Of a stretch of DNA of 64,000 nt, positions 1 through 10,386 are shown piece after piece. Positions within the stretch are counted from its first letter, which is position 1. Each line of letters begins with the position of its first letter. The position numbers were made by a program, and so were the translations under genes. Source of the stretch: an uncultured Phascolarctobacterium sp. (lineage in GTDB: Bacteria > Bacillota > Negativicutes > Acidaminococcales > Acidaminococcaceae); assembly GCA_900545535.1 (NCBI GenBank), contig UQZN01000006.1:1-64000 (forward strand), in the 5' to 3' direction. A model generated the notes under the pieces. The model did not search any database. It was given only the letters and a program-made list of their open reading frames with translations, and was not told the DNA's origin.

Positions 1-77
1 TTTCCTACACAAGGGGGCTTTTTGTCTATTGTCCGTTTTTTCTGGGGCAGTTCATTAAGGATACTGGCTTTCAGCAT

Positions 78-1217
78 TTATTTTTTCAAAGTATGCAAAT
101 ATTGCGCGCATTCAACGGCAGCATTACGTCCCTCGGCAAAAGCCCATTCTACAACGCCCTGCCCGCGGCGCGCATCGCCTGCGGCAAACACGCCCGGCCG
201 CGAAGTATCAAAATAACCGCTGCCTTTGGCGATCGTGCCAATAGGGGTCTTGTTGAAAGCAAAGGTACTGAACACCGCCGGCTCAGGCCCTGTAAAACCG
301 GTAGCCAGCAGAAGAAGCTGCGCCGGCCTCTCTGTTTCCGAGCCGGCCAGTACCTGCGGTTTAGGCAGGCTGCCGGCAGCAGGAGCTACCCATTCCACTT
401 TGGCCAGCCGCACGCCCTGTACCGCTCCCTGCCCGTCAAAAATAACATCCTGCAGCTGCGTACAGTATTCCAAAGTATGATCGCCGCTGACCAGCTCGCA
501 GAAATCGTCCTGCGTCTTACCGGTCATCTCGCATTCCCGCAGTTCGATCTGGCGGATACTGCGGGCACCCTGGGCAAAAGCCACTGCGGCGCAGTCGATG
601 CCTGTATCACCGCCGCCGACGATCACTACGTCTTTTCCTGCCGCATCGACAGACACGGCAGCATCAGGCTGCAGCATCTCCCTGGTTACATAAGTCAGAA
701 AATCTTTAGCATAATAAACGCCTCTGGCATCGTCATTGATCATTTTCAAGCGCCGCGGCGAAGTACTGCCAACACAGACGATAATCGCGGCAAATTCCTT
801 CTGCAGCTCGGCAAAAGTCACGTCCCTGCCGATCTCAGTCTGCAGCCGGAATTCCACACCGGCAGCCTGCAGCGCCTTAATCTTCTGCAGGACGATTGCT
901 TTCGGCAGCTTGATGTTAGGCACGCCATACATCAAAAGTCCACCGGGACGATCGTCACGCTCAAATACCGTCACTTTAAACCCCAGACGGGTCAATTCGT
1001 CAGCACTGCCCAGACCGGCAGGACCACTGCCGACGACGGCGATCTTCACTTCACCGTCAGCACGCGGCACAGAACCGGGCAGCGGCTTGATCGCAAACGC
1101 TTTCTGCGTTAAAAAGTCTTCCAATTCCCGATCTTCACCCCAAAGCCTTAAACGGGACGGTAGATCAGGCAGGGCTAAAAAAGCCTCCCTGTCAAATACT
1201 GCTTGCTTCCTCAGCAT
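78..1217 (-). CDS. GltD-like FAD/NAD(P)H oxidoreductase lacking the N-terminal Fe-S domain
   Basis: The protein has the flavin and pyridine-nucleotide halves of the glutamate synthase small subunit (GltD/NfnL/SudA family). It shows an FAD Rossmann motif GSGPAG about 55-60 residues in, the GGLLMYGVPNIKLPK block, a second dinucleotide motif GGGDTGIDC and a C-terminal FAAGD flavin motif. Normal GltD has about 140 residues with a cysteine-rich Fe-S domain before the first Rossmann motif; here only about 55 residues precede it and they hold no cysteine. ATG at 1217 is preceded by AGAAGG; an in-frame GTG lies at 1226. The start lies inside the 3' end of ftsH (26-nt overlap in another frame), so translation is probably coupled. 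No gltA-type large subunit is present. The physiological electron partner is unknown. Confidence 0.8.
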   Translation of the reverse strand: MLRKQAVFDREAFLALPDLPSRLRLWGEDRELEDFLTQKAFAIKPLPGSVPRADGEVKIAVVGSGPAGLGSADELTRLGFKVTVFERDDRPGGLLMYGVPNIKLPKAIVLQKIKALQAAGVEFRLQTEIGRDVTFAELQKEFAAIIVCVGSTSPRRLKMINDDARGVYYAKDFLTYVTREMLQPDAAVSVDAAGKDVVIVGGGDTGIDCAAVAFAQGARSIRQIELRECEMTGKTQDDFCELVSGDHTLEYCTQLQDVIFDGQGAVQGVRLAKVEWVAPAAGSLPKPQVLAGSETERPAQLLLLATGFTGPEPAVFSTFAFNKTPIGTIAKGSGYFDTSRPGVFAAGDARRGQGVVEWAFAEGRNAAVECAQYLHTLKK

Positions 1218-3084
1218 CAGCTTCACCTTCTTTTACAGCCGTCGCGGAAGTTTCGATAACATCGGCCTCACTGTTCAAAAGCCGCATAAATTCCTCGCCG
1301 GTAATAGTTTCACGCTCCAGCAGAAAAGCTGCCAGCTCATGTAATTTTGCTTTATTTGCTTCCAGAATATCACGCGCCTGCTGATGCGCTTCTTTGATAA
1401 TTTCCAAAACCTTGGCATCGATCTTGCTGGCGGTTTCATTAGAACAATTCAGCGCCGGATCGCCGCCCAGATAAATATTGCTCATGGTCTCCGTCGCCAT
1501 CATGTCGAATTCTTCGGTCATGCCCAGACGCGTCACCATGGCACGGGCCAGCTTGGTAGCCTGCTCGATATCGTTGGAAGCGCCGGAAGTAATAGAATTG
1601 AAAATAACCTCTTCCGCCGAACGTCCGCCGGTAATAGTAACGATCTTGTTAAACAGTTCCTCTTTACTCATCAGCACGTTATCTGTTTCAGAAACCTGCA
1701 TCGTATACCCCAGCGCCCCGGAGGTGCGGGGAATGATCGTGATCTTATGGACGGGCGCCGATTTTTTCTGCAAAGCAGCCACCAGCGCATGCCCGATCTC
1801 GTGATAGGCAACGATCTTCTTTTCTTCAGGCGGGATCACCGCGCCCTTACGCTGATAACCGGCGATAACGACCTCCACCGATTCCTCCAGATCGCTTTGA
1901 TTCACGCAGGTACGGTTCATTTTAACAGCACGCAGGGCAGCCTCATTGACAATGTTGGCCAGCTCGGCGCCGGAAGCGCCGGCGGTAGCTCTTGCCACAG
2001 TCAGATAATCGATATCATCACAGGTTTTGATAGCTTTGGCGTGTACTCTTAAGATCGCTTCACGGCCCTGCAGATCAGGCAGTTCCACAGGGATGCGGCG
2101 GTCAAAACGTCCGGGACGCAGCAGCGCTTTGTCCAACGATTCAGGGCGGTTAGTCGCCGCTAAGATCACAACGCCCTTGCTGCCGTCAAAGCCGTCCATT
2201 TCCGAAAGCAGCTGGTTCAAAGTCTGCTCACGTTCGTCGTTGCCGCCAAACTGGCCGCTGTCACGGCGCTTGCCGATAGCGTCGATCTCATCAATAAAAA
2301 CGATACAGGGAGCCTTTTCCTGTGCCTGCTTGAACAGGTCACGCACACGGGCCGCACCCATACCGACAAACATTTCAATAAATTCACTGCCGGAAATACT
2401 GAAAAACGGCACTTTAGCCTCACCGGCCACAGCTTTGGCCAGCAGGGTCTTACCTGTACCGGGAGGGCCTACCAGCAAAGCGCCTTTAGGCATATTGGCG
2501 CCGATGGCCTGATATTTGGCAGGATTATGCAAAAAATCTACCAGTTCCATCAGGGCTTCTTTGGCTTCATCCTGTCCGGCCACGTCGGCAAAGCTTTTAC
2601 CTGTCTGGGCCTCAACATATACCTTGGCATTGCTTTTGCCAAAGCTCATGGCGTTGCCTCCGCCCAGCTTATTGCCCATGTAGCGCATAAACAGCTGGCC
2701 CAGGGCAAAAAAGACCATGATCGGCAGGACCCAGTTCATAAAGAAATTAGCGAGCGGGGAATTTTCCTTGGGAATGACCTGCGAAAATTCGACCTTGCTC
2801 TTCATTAAACGATTGACCAGATCAGGGTCTTCCACCCTGCCGGTCACATAGATCACTTTGTTATCGCTGTCTTTAGCCAGCACGGCGATCTTATTGTTCG
2901 TGATCTCAACTTTCGCGACCTTACCGTCGTCTACCATCTGTAAAAAGTTACCGTAGGAGATCTCTTTGACCTGCGGACTGAAAAACGTCGGTACAATAAC
3001 AGTATTGATCAGCAAAATTATTGCTAAAGCCAAAATATAATAGTAATAAAGCGGCTTTTTAGGGGGAGCTTTTTTCTCTGGCAT
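1192..3084 (-). CDS. ftsH: ATP-dependent zinc metalloprotease FtsH
   Basis: This is a membrane-anchored AAA+ protease that degrades misfolded and regulatory membrane or cytosolic proteins. At 630 aa it has the usual length. Two membrane segments (about residues 12-34 and 113-133) flank a periplasmic loop. The AAA module has Walker A GPPGTGKT at 206-213, Walker B IVFIDEID near 261-268 and the second region of homology [10 protein letters not shown] at 321-330. The peptidase zinc site HEIGH is at 428-432. The start at 3084 follows a GGAGG ribosome site. It is transcribed away from the pyruvate carboxylase gene, and its 3' end overlaps the GltD-like gene. Nothing in the sequence suggests loss of function. 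Confidence 0.97.
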   Translation of the reverse strand: MPEKKAPPKKPLYYYYILALAIILLINTVIVPTFFSPQVKEISYGNFLQMVDDGKVAKVEITNNKIAVLAKDSDNKVIYVTGRVEDPDLVNRLMKSKVEFSQVIPKENSPLANFFMNWVLPIMVFFALGQLFMRYMGNKLGGGNAMSFGKSNAKVYVEAQTGKSFADVAGQDEAKEALMELVDFLHNPAKYQAIGANMPKGALLVGPPGTGKTLLAKAVAGEAKVPFFSISGSEFIEMFVGMGAARVRDLFKQAQEKAPCIVFIDEIDAIGKRRDSGQFGGNDEREQTLNQLLSEMDGFDGSKGVVILAATNRPESLDKALLRPGRFDRRIPVELPDLQGREAILRVHAKAIKTCDDIDYLTVARATAGASGAELANIVNEAALRAVKMNRTCVNQSDLEESVEVVIAGYQRKGAVIPPEEKKIVAYHEIGHALVAALQKKSAPVHKITIIPRTSGALGYTMQVSETDNVLMSKEELFNKIVTITGGRSAEEVIFNSITSGASNDIEQATKLARAMVTRLGMTEEFDMMATETMSNIYLGGDPALNCSNETASKIDAKVLEIIKEAHQQARDILEANKAKLHELAAFLLERETITGEEFMRLLNSEADVIETSATAVKEGEADAEEASSI

Positions 3085-3352
3085 ATCCGAACCTCCAAAT
3101 AAGTACCTATATTGTACTTACATTATTATTCTCTATTAAATGATAACCGTTCTTCGATAATTAAACAAGTAAAAATTCTGTGAAAGCCGGCAATAATACT
3201 TTCTTTTTCATTAAATAAAGTATCGAAACACTTTCTAAAAATCTAATAGCTCCGTTGCAGTGATTTTTATACCGGCAACCTGCACTGTAAATTTTAGGCA
3301 CAGGCCGAAAATTTTACACTAAAAAACCACAATCAGTAAGTACCCTTAAAAA

Positions 3353-3387
3353 TGTATACAAAGTGCAGTGCAAGAATTATGTATACA
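3353..3387. promoter_or_regulatory. Pair of palindromic TGTATACA boxes upstream of pyc
   Basis: Two copies of the perfect 8-bp palindrome TGTATACA lie at 3353-3360 and 3380-3387, 27 bp apart. The second extends to the 10-bp palindrome ATGTATACAT. Both sit just upstream of the -35 element of the pyc promoter, the usual place for an activator. The regulator is not identified. Confidence 0.45.
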
Positions 3388-3400
3388 TGAACTTTTGCTG

Positions 3401-3429
3401 TTGCCAGAAGTACTTTTTTCTTATACAAT
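3401..3429 (+). promoter_or_regulatory. Sigma-70 type promoter for pyc
   Basis: A -35 element TTGCCA (3401-3406) and a -10 element TACAAT (3424-3429) are separated by 17 bp. This predicts a start of transcription near 3436, about 25 nt ahead of the pyc start codon. Confidence 0.6.
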
Positions 3430-3460
3430 GGATACGGTCTCAACCAAAGGAGGGTTTACC

Positions 3461-6400
3461 ATGAAAAAAATCAAAACAGTTCTAGTTGCTAACCGCGGCG
3501 AGATCGCGATCCGCGTTTTTCGCGCTTGTAACGAATTAGGCATCCGTACTGTAGCAATATATTCTAAGGAAGATACTTTGTCACTGCACCGCAACCGTGC
3601 CGACGAAGCTTATCTTGTCGGCGAGGGCAAGGGCCCTATCGACGCTTATCTTGATATCGAAGACATTATGCGCATCGCCCGCGAGCACGACGTTGACGCT
3701 ATCCATCCCGGCTACGGCTTTTTATCTGAAAATAGCCAGCTGGCCAAACGCTGCGCTGAAGAAGGCTTCATCTTTATCGGGCCGAGGCTGGAACACCTGA
3801 TCATGTTCGGTGATAAGATCAATGCCCGCACGCAGGCCGAACTGGCCGGTATCCCGATGATCCCCGGTTCTGACGGCATCGTCAGCAGTGTGGAAGAGGT
3901 GCGTGCTTTTGCTGAAAAACACGGCTTCCCGATTATCATCAAAGCCGTCAACGGCGGCGGCGGACGCGGTATGCGTATGGTAGCTGCCATGGACGAGCTG
4001 GACCAGGCTTACAGCCTCGCCAAATCCGAGGCTCTGAAAGCCTTCGGCAGCGACGAGATCTACCTCGAAAAATATCTGCAAAACCCGAAACATATCGAAG
4101 TCCAGATCATCGGCGATACGCATGGCAACATTGTGCATCTGCATGAACGCGACTGTTCCGTACAGCGCCGGCACCAAAAGCTGGTCGAAGTGGCTCCGGC
4201 TTTCTCGCTGCCGCATCAGCTGCGCAGCCGGATCTGCGAAGCCGCTGTCAAACTGATGAAAAACGTTGATTATATCAGCGCCGGCACAGTTGAATTTTTG
4301 GCTACCCCGGATAACAACTTCTATTTTATTGAAGTCAATCCGCGTATCCAGGTGGAGCATACTGTTACCGAAGAGATCACCGGTATCGATATTGTCCAGA
4401 CACAAATCAAGATCGCGGAAGGCTACGCCCTGCACGACCCTGAAATAGCGATCCCCGAGCAAAAAGACATCATCACTCACGGTCATGCGATCCAGTGCCG
4501 TATCACTACGGAAGATCCGGCCAACAATTTTATGCCCGACACCGGGAAACTGATCGCTTACCGCAGCGGCGGCGGCTTCGGCGTCCGTCTGGACGGCGGC
4601 AACGCCTTTACCGGTTCCGTCATCACGCCTTATTATGATTCCCTGCTGGTCAAAGCGACTACCTGGGGCCTGACCCATCAGATCGCTATCAGCAAAATGC
4701 TGCGCTGCTTAAAAGAATTCCGTATCCGCGGCGTTAAGACCAATATACTCTTTTTAGAAAACGTACTGCAGCACCCGCAGTTCACTGACGGCAGCTACAG
4801 CACTAAATTTGTCGATGACAATACCGAGCTGTTTATTTTCCCCAAAACATATGACCGCGGCACCAAGCTGCTCAATTATATTGCCGACATCTCCATCAAC
4901 GGCTATTCTAACGTAGGCGTGCAGCCCAAACCGGAATTTGCGCCCCTGAACATGCCCAAACCGTTCGTCGGCAAGATTCCCGACGGCAGCAAGCAGATCC
5001 TTGACGCTCACGGCCCGGCTGGACTTGCCAAATGGGTACAGGCTCAAAGTGAAGTACTGCTTACGGATACTACTTTCCGTGACGCGCATCAGTCCCTGTT
5101 TGCGACCCGTCTGCGCACTAATGATATGATGAAGGTAGCAGCGGCCACAGCCGGCAAGCTGCCTAATCTGTTCTCTTTTGAATGTTGGGGCGGCGCTACC
5201 TTTGACGTTGCTTACCGCTTCCTGGATGAAAGCCCCTGGGACCGCCTGCAGCAGTTCCGCCAAAAAGCGCCTAATATCCTGCTGCAAATGCTGCTGCGCG
5301 GCGCTAATGCCGTCGGCTATACCAGCTATCCCGATAACGTCGTCAAGGAATTTATTCGTCTGGCCGCTAAAAACGGCGTCGATGTTTTCCGTATCTTCGA
5401 CAGCCTGAACGGTCTTGACAATATGCGTCTTTCCATCGATACCGTCCGTGAATGCAATAAAGTAGCCGAAGCGGCGCTGTGCTATACCGGCGATATCCTG
5501 GACCCGCGCCGTGATAAATATGACCTGAACTACTATGTCGAGATGGCTAAAGAGCTGGCAGCAGCCGGCGCCAATATCGTTGCTATCAAAGACATGGCCG
5601 GTCTTTTAAAACCGGAAGCTGCTTACCGTCTGGTCAGCGCGCTCAAAGACGCTGTTGACCTGCCGATCCACCTGCACACGCATGAGGGCAGCGGCAACGC
5701 TATCTATACTTATGCCCGTGCCGTCGATGCCGGTGTCGATATTGTAGATACTGCCATGTCCGCCATGAGCTGCGGCACGTCCCAGCCCAGCGGCAGCAGC
5801 CTCTATTATGCGCTCAGCGGTCATCCGCGCCAGCCGCGCGTCGACGTAGACGCTATGAACGAGCTGTCCCGTTACTGGGAAACCGTACGTCCGTACTATA
5901 AAGCGGCCGATCAGACCGAACTGTTCCCCAATCCGGAAGTCTATGTACACGAAATGCCCGGCGGCCAGTACACCAATCTCAAGCAGCAGGCGACCGCGCT
6001 CGGACTTATCGAACGCTGGGAAGAAGTCAAAGATATGTATCACCGCGTTTCCATGATGTTCGGCGACCTGATCAAGGTCACACCTTCTTCCAAAATCGTC
6101 GGCGATATGGCGCTCTTTATGGTACAGAACGACCTCAGTGAAGAAGACATCTATGCCAAAGGCGACGTGCTCGACTTCCCTGCTTCCGTAGTTGAATTCT
6201 TTGAAGGCCGCATCGGCGTTCCCTATCAGGGCTTCCCGCAGAAACTGCAACAGATCGTCCTCAAAGGACGTAAGCCTTTAGAAGGCCGCCCCGGCGATAC
6301 TCTGCCGCCTGTTGATTTTGACGAGATCAAAGCCAAACTGGCAGAACTGGAAGCACTTGTCTCGGAAGAAGCCGTAAGCTCTTACTGCCTCTATCCCAAA

Positions 6401-6901
6401 GTCTTTACCGACTGGGTCAAACGCGTACAGGATTTCGGCGATGTTTCCGTACTTGATACGCCCACCTTCTTCTTCGGCATGAAAATCGGCGAAGAAATCA
6501 AAGTCGAGATCGAACAGGGCAAGATGCTGGTCATTAAACTGGTGCATATCGGCGAAGCCAATGCCGACGGCATCCGTACAGTCTCCTTTGAATTCAACGG
6601 CCTGCCCCGTGAAATCGACATCAAAGACAGGAATGTCAAGGCCACCAATATCAGCCGCAAAAAAGCAGATAAAGCCAATCAGGGCGAGATCGGTGCTACT
6701 TTGTCCGGCTCCGTGGTCAAAGTAATGGTCGAAAAAGGCCAGGCTGTAACCAAGGGCACCCCGCTCGTCGTTACCGAAGCCATGAAAATGGAGACGACGA
6801 TCGCCGCTCCTATCAGCGGTATCGTAGCCCAGATCCATGTAGCGGCAGGTAACCGTATCGAAAGCGGCGACTGCCTGCTGGAGATCGAATTAAAAGCTTA
6901 A
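3461..6901 (+). CDS. pyc: Pyruvate carboxylase (single-chain, biotin-dependent)
   Basis: The enzyme carboxylates pyruvate to oxaloacetate with bicarbonate and ATP, feeding the reductive branch to malate, fumarate and succinate. It is 1146 aa, typical of one-chain pyruvate carboxylase. The order is biotin carboxylase (about 1-450, starting VLVANRGEIAIRVFRA), carboxyltransferase (from about 532, with TDTTFRDAHQSL), the PYC/OadA domain, and a C-terminal biotinyl domain whose VTEAMKMET motif places the biotinyl lysine at residue 1109. ATG at 3461 follows a strong AAAGGAGGG site. An in-frame upstream codon at 3368 is rejected because the promoter lies between the two. It is monocistronic, with a terminator 20 bp after the stop. 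Confidence 0.97.
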   Translation: MKKIKTVLVANRGEIAIRVFRACNELGIRTVAIYSKEDTLSLHRNRADEAYLVGEGKGPIDAYLDIEDIMRIAREHDVDAIHPGYGFLSENSQLAKRCAEEGFIFIGPRLEHLIMFGDKINARTQAELAGIPMIPGSDGIVSSVEEVRAFAEKHGFPIIIKAVNGGGGRGMRMVAAMDELDQAYSLAKSEALKAFGSDEIYLEKYLQNPKHIEVQIIGDTHGNIVHLHERDCSVQRRHQKLVEVAPAFSLPHQLRSRICEAAVKLMKNVDYISAGTVEFLATPDNNFYFIEVNPRIQVEHTVTEEITGIDIVQTQIKIAEGYALHDPEIAIPEQKDIITHGHAIQCRITTEDPANNFMPDTGKLIAYRSGGGFGVRLDGGNAFTGSVITPYYDSLLVKATTWGLTHQIAISKMLRCLKEFRIRGVKTNILFLENVLQHPQFTDGSYSTKFVDDNTELFIFPKTYDRGTKLLNYIADISINGYSNVGVQPKPEFAPLNMPKPFVGKIPDGSKQILDAHGPAGLAKWVQAQSEVLLTDTTFRDAHQSLFATRLRTNDMMKVAAATAGKLPNLFSFECWGGATFDVAYRFLDESPWDRLQQFRQKAPNILLQMLLRGANAVGYTSYPDNVVKEFIRLAAKNGVDVFRIFDSLNGLDNMRLSIDTVRECNKVAEAALCYTGDILDPRRDKYDLNYYVEMAKELAAAGANIVAIKDMAGLLKPEAAYRLVSALKDAVDLPIHLHTHEGSGNAIYTYARAVDAGVDIVDTAMSAMSCGTSQPSGSSLYYALSGHPRQPRVDVDAMNELSRYWETVRPYYKAADQTELFPNPEVYVHEMPGGQYTNLKQQATALGLIERWEEVKDMYHRVSMMFGDLIKVTPSSKIVGDMALFMVQNDLSEEDIYAKGDVLDFPASVVEFFEGRIGVPYQGFPQKLQQIVLKGRKPLEGRPGDTLPPVDFDEIKAKLAELEALVSEEAVSSYCLYPKVFTDWVKRVQDFGDVSVLDTPTFFFGMKIGEEIKVEIEQGKMLVIKLVHIGEANADGIRTVSFEFNGLPREIDIKDRNVKATNISRKKADKANQGEIGATLSGSVVKVMVEKGQAVTKGTPLVVTEAMKMETTIAAPISGIVAQIHVAAGNRIESGDCLLEIELKA

Positions 6902-6922
6902 ATTGCAGCAATGCTTTAACCC

Positions 6923-6960
6923 AAAAATCCTCCCCCGGAAATCCGGGAGAGGATTTTTTA
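6923..6960. terminator. Bidirectional intrinsic terminator between pyc and the autotransporter gene
   Basis: A GC-rich hairpin (AAATCCTCCCCCGG with CCGGGAGAGGATTT) is followed by T6 on the plus strand and preceded by A5, so it can end both convergent transcripts. Confidence 0.85.
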
Positions 6961-6973
6961 CATTTAAGCCCTA

Positions 6974-9900
6974 TTAAAAAGTGTAATTAAACCCTGCCTG
7001 TACACGCCAGGGGATGTCAAAATCTCCGCCAGCAACACGCTCTACCTGAGCATAAACATTGCATACCGGCGACAGTTTAAAGTCAGCGCCAAGCCCCAAT
7101 TCATACCAGGTTCCCTTACTGCCCAAATCAATAGTCGCTGTATCACCCATACTATCGGCCATACTCAATCTGCCGCTGCCAGAAAATTCATGGTGCATAG
7201 CGGCTTTGGCATATAAGCGGTTCCCCCCCTCCAGCTTTTTGTTATAACGCAGTCCCAAACTGCCTACCAGGCTGTCCCTGCCGTCCATTTTATTACTGAT
7301 ACCATTACTGCTCGTGAAGCTGCCAGCCCATAAATGACCATACGTCAGCCGTGCATAAGGTTCGATGCTGATACTTTGAGCCACTTGCAGGTTCTGTCCT
7401 GCCTCCAGGCTGAAATTAGCTCCCCAGCCGCTTAGTTTGCCATGGTCGGCAGTGCTGCCATTAGTATCATACTCACTGCTCAGATGGGTACCTTTTACTA
7501 TAAGATCAAAATATTGACCACTATCCTTCTGCCAGCTGCCATAGGCCGCCAGGCTGATATTTTTATTTTTGCCTTTGGCAAAAATCGAGCTGTCCGAACT
7601 GTCCGCATAATTTAAAGCAGCACCTGTATAACGCCGGGTACTCCCCTTAGCAGCAGCTTTATCTACGCCTATGGTAGTCTCGGTGCTGTGCCCGTTTACA
7701 GCATCAGCCTCGTACTTGCTGCGGCTGATATTGCCCCACAGTCCCTGCTCCGTTCCGCTACGCAAATCATTCAGGCGGCCAAATAAAATATCGCCGGTAT
7801 TACTGCTGCGCCATCTTTGTGCCGCTGCCCCAAGATGCTTGACCGGCGCCAGCGCGTTGACCGTGCTGACCTGATTGCCAGCTTTTTTATAGCCGCCGGA
7901 AAGCACATAAGCATTGCCCTGCTTGACCAGATTGGCCTGATAATGATATAACTGCCCGCCGTCATCGACTAACGCCGTATCCAGTTTAAAATCAGCGTCG
8001 GCATTGTTAACGGTGATGACCTTAACGTCGTTGAAAGCCGCGTTTTGCCATTGGCCTTTGGCATCAGTATTCAGCGCCAGCATCATACTGCCGCTGGCCT
8101 TATTGATATTGATCTGATCGGCACCACTGCTGCCGGCATTGACTTTGACAATGCCGTTGCCAGCTAAAGTATCAACAGTAAGGCTGGTAGGCACAAAAAC
8201 CCTGGCCGGGCTTTCATTATAAGTCAGGTCTACCAGACCGTTATTTTTCAGCGTCGTAAGGCTGGAATCTCCGGTGACGTTCCATACTGCTCCCGCCCCC
8301 AGTTCCATGTCGATTCTGCCGTCATTGACAGTCAGGCTATCGCTGACCTTACCGCTGTCCATCGTCCTCCCGGTAAAGCTGCCGTTATTCAAGATCGCCA
8401 GCTGCACCTGTCCGCCCTTATCGACCCAAATAAAACCTGTATCGTCGTTTTTATTGTTGGTATTATCGTCAGAGTCATAACCTGCCCCTGTCATCTGCAG
8501 GTTGCCGGCAGTGATCTTCGTCACCCCGCCGTCCGTAGAGAAAACAGATGTCGCCACCTGCAGATTATTGGCTTTGATATCTGTAGTGCCCGCTTGCTCT
8601 GCATCAGCCATACCCCAGATGCTGCTTTTATCAGTTCCCAGCTGGTAGGCAGTCAAAGTATCGGCCCAAAGCTCTGCCTGCCCGCCGTTGGTAAAGGCGC
8701 CCTCCAGTTTCAGCAGCCTGTTGCCGGTCAGCTTGATCGTACTGCCATAGGTGCTGTTAACGCTGCTGTAGCCCTCCCTCTTACTGCTATGTCCTATTAC
8801 CAGCTCGTTGGCCCCCAAAGTAACTTTCTGCGAAAATTTATATTTCATATCATCATAATCAGCATTATCTAAATCAATATTTTTAGCCACCGTCAGTTTA
8901 TCACCCCCAGTGATGCTGGTAACATAATTGCCACTATTCTGTTCAATTTTAGTAATATTCAGATCACCTTTGCCGCCGGCTTGCAATTCCATAGTTCCTT
9001 CTTTATTTTTACCAGCCTCGTCAAAAAAATAGATCTCGCCCAAAGACCCGCCAATCTCCCGGGCCTGCATTTTGATGATGCCGTTCTTGCTGATAGCAAT
9101 ATTTTTACTGCCAAAAACTATCTTTTCCGCATTGACGTTTAAAAGGCCGTTTTCTAATATTACGTCCCCGCTCAAGGTAAAACTTTGGCTGACACTGTTG
9201 ATGGTGCCGGAATTTCCCGAAGCCTCTGTAGCGCCGTTGACGGTGCTGAACCCGCCTAAGGCAACATTGCCCAGGGAAAAAATATTGGCCACGACAGAAT
9301 CGCCAAAATACTCGCTGCCTGAGCCTATCTTGCCCACGGAACCGATAGTGACCTGCTGAGTCCGGCTGTCGCCAATATCGATCTGAACTCCGCCGTTGAC
9401 GCTGCCTACGGAACCGACAGTGACGTTTTTACCGGTCACCTTGCCGGTAGCGTCATGATGCACCAGCAGCGTTTTGATATCCAAATCATTCTGGGCCACG
9501 ATCGTAATGGCAGCGTCCGTAGTAGACTTGACATTATTCAAACTCACATTATTGGCCTTGATATTGATCTCGGCCTGACGCCTAGCAATAACGTCGCCCG
9601 TATAGTATTTATAGCCTACGCCGCCAAGCTGACGCAGAAAATCCTCCTGATACGTGCCCAAAGCAACCTTGCTGTCGCCGCCAAGCAGATCGCCGGTCAA
9701 GTTCACATTAATCACCGAAACGGGATTATTGGCGTCATCACTGCCGTTGCGGGCGTACAGCATGTCAAGGTTCATGGAGCCGCCAGTAATGTTGACCACT
9801 CCCCCATTCATGGCCGTTACCAGGGCCAGGTCTTTGATCTTAAAGTTCTTTTCATAATGGGCAGGCTTATGATTGATGTCGGGATAATCCATCTTGCCGT

Positions 9901-10228
9901 ACATTGTATCATCGTCCTTGCCGTTGTCCTTGCCGATGGTAGTAGTGGCGTTGCCGTTGATATTAAGCACGCTGCCTGCACCGGCCGCGCCCATGGCGCC
10001 GATAATGTTCTCATTCTTCCCGTTAAAGTTCAGGTCAACATTTTGCTTGCCGCCTACCAGATGGATCTTTTCCTTATGAGCTTCCTCGGTGGCAGTTATT
10101 TTAATAACGCCGTAATCTATTTCTACTTTTTGCGGCTCCTGTCCGTAGGCCGCCAGCGGATACGCAGCGCTGATGGCCAAAGCCAGCAGCACCGCCTGAC
10201 TTAATTTTTTGTGGTGCTTTTTTTTCAT
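6974..10228 (-). CDS. Autotransporter (type Va) with beta-helix passenger, under cobalamin riboswitch
   Basis: This 1084-aa protein has a Sec signal peptide at residues 1-29 (KKKHHKK basic start, then a hydrophobic core ending AAYG). A passenger of about 770 residues is rich in Gly, Asn, Asp and Thr, with short repeating strands such as VNITGG and LTVNDG, typical of a right-handed beta-helix. The last roughly 280 residues form an autotransporter barrel that starts near GLWGNISRSKYEAD and ends in the terminal aromatic signature FNYTF. The passenger would be displayed on the cell surface. No protease or lipase catalytic motif was recognised, so adhesin or ligand binding is possible. It has its own promoter and a B12 riboswitch (10297-10646), which is unusual for an autotransporter and hints at a role in corrinoid capture. 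The start follows an AAGGGGGG site. Confidence 0.88.
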   Translation of the reverse strand: MKKKHHKKLSQAVLLALAISAAYPLAAYGQEPQKVEIDYGVIKITATEEAHKEKIHLVGGKQNVDLNFNGKNENIIGAMGAAGAGSVLNINGNATTTIGKDNGKDDDTMYGKMDYPDINHKPAHYEKNFKIKDLALVTAMNGGVVNITGGSMNLDMLYARNGSDDANNPVSVINVNLTGDLLGGDSKVALGTYQEDFLRQLGGVGYKYYTGDVIARRQAEINIKANNVSLNNVKSTTDAAITIVAQNDLDIKTLLVHHDATGKVTGKNVTVGSVGSVNGGVQIDIGDSRTQQVTIGSVGKIGSGSEYFGDSVVANIFSLGNVALGGFSTVNGATEASGNSGTINSVSQSFTLSGDVILENGLLNVNAEKIVFGSKNIAISKNGIIKMQAREIGGSLGEIYFFDEAGKNKEGTMELQAGGKGDLNITKIEQNSGNYVTSITGGDKLTVAKNIDLDNADYDDMKYKFSQKVTLGANELVIGHSSKREGYSSVNSTYGSTIKLTGNRLLKLEGAFTNGGQAELWADTLTAYQLGTDKSSIWGMADAEQAGTTDIKANNLQVATSVFSTDGGVTKITAGNLQMTGAGYDSDDNTNNKNDDTGFIWVDKGGQVQLAILNNGSFTGRTMDSGKVSDSLTVNDGRIDMELGAGAVWNVTGDSSLTTLKNNGLVDLTYNESPARVFVPTSLTVDTLAGNGIVKVNAGSSGADQININKASGSMMLALNTDAKGQWQNAAFNDVKVITVNNADADFKLDTALVDDGGQLYHYQANLVKQGNAYVLSGGYKKAGNQVSTVNALAPVKHLGAAAQRWRSSNTGDILFGRLNDLRSGTEQGLWGNISRSKYEADAVNGHSTETTIGVDKAAAKGSTRRYTGAALNYADSSDSSIFAKGKNKNISLAAYGSWQKDSGQYFDLIVKGTHLSSEYDTNGSTADHGKLSGWGANFSLEAGQNLQVAQSISIEPYARLTYGHLWAGSFTSSNGISNKMDGRDSLVGSLGLRYNKKLEGGNRLYAKAAMHHEFSGSGRLSMADSMGDTATIDLGSKGTWYELGLGADFKLSPVCNVYAQVERVAGGDFDIPWRVQAGFNYTF

Positions 10229-10296
10229 TTTAGTCCCCCCTTAAAATTTTTAGCAGTTTCTCTTACAGCATTTATCCCAAAGCCCAGGCTTATGGA

Positions 10297-10341
10297 AACA
10301 AAAATAAAACGCTTTTCTGCACACAGATACATAAAAGCGTC
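10297..10341 (-). terminator. Riboswitch expression-platform terminator, copy A
   Basis: On the minus strand, GACGCTTTT pairs with AAAAGCGTT around a loop, followed by TTTATTTTTGTTT. It lies between the cobalamin aptamer and the autotransporter start, so B12 binding probably causes premature termination. Confidence 0.7.
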
Positions 10342-10386
10342 AAATAAATTGCGCCATCCCATCCATCGCAGGAGTTTTACAGCGTC

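Noticed and set aside
93..2052. Long plus-strand frames opposite the GltD-like gene and ftsH
   Set aside because: They are antisense shadows of conserved genes, without starts or recognisable domains.
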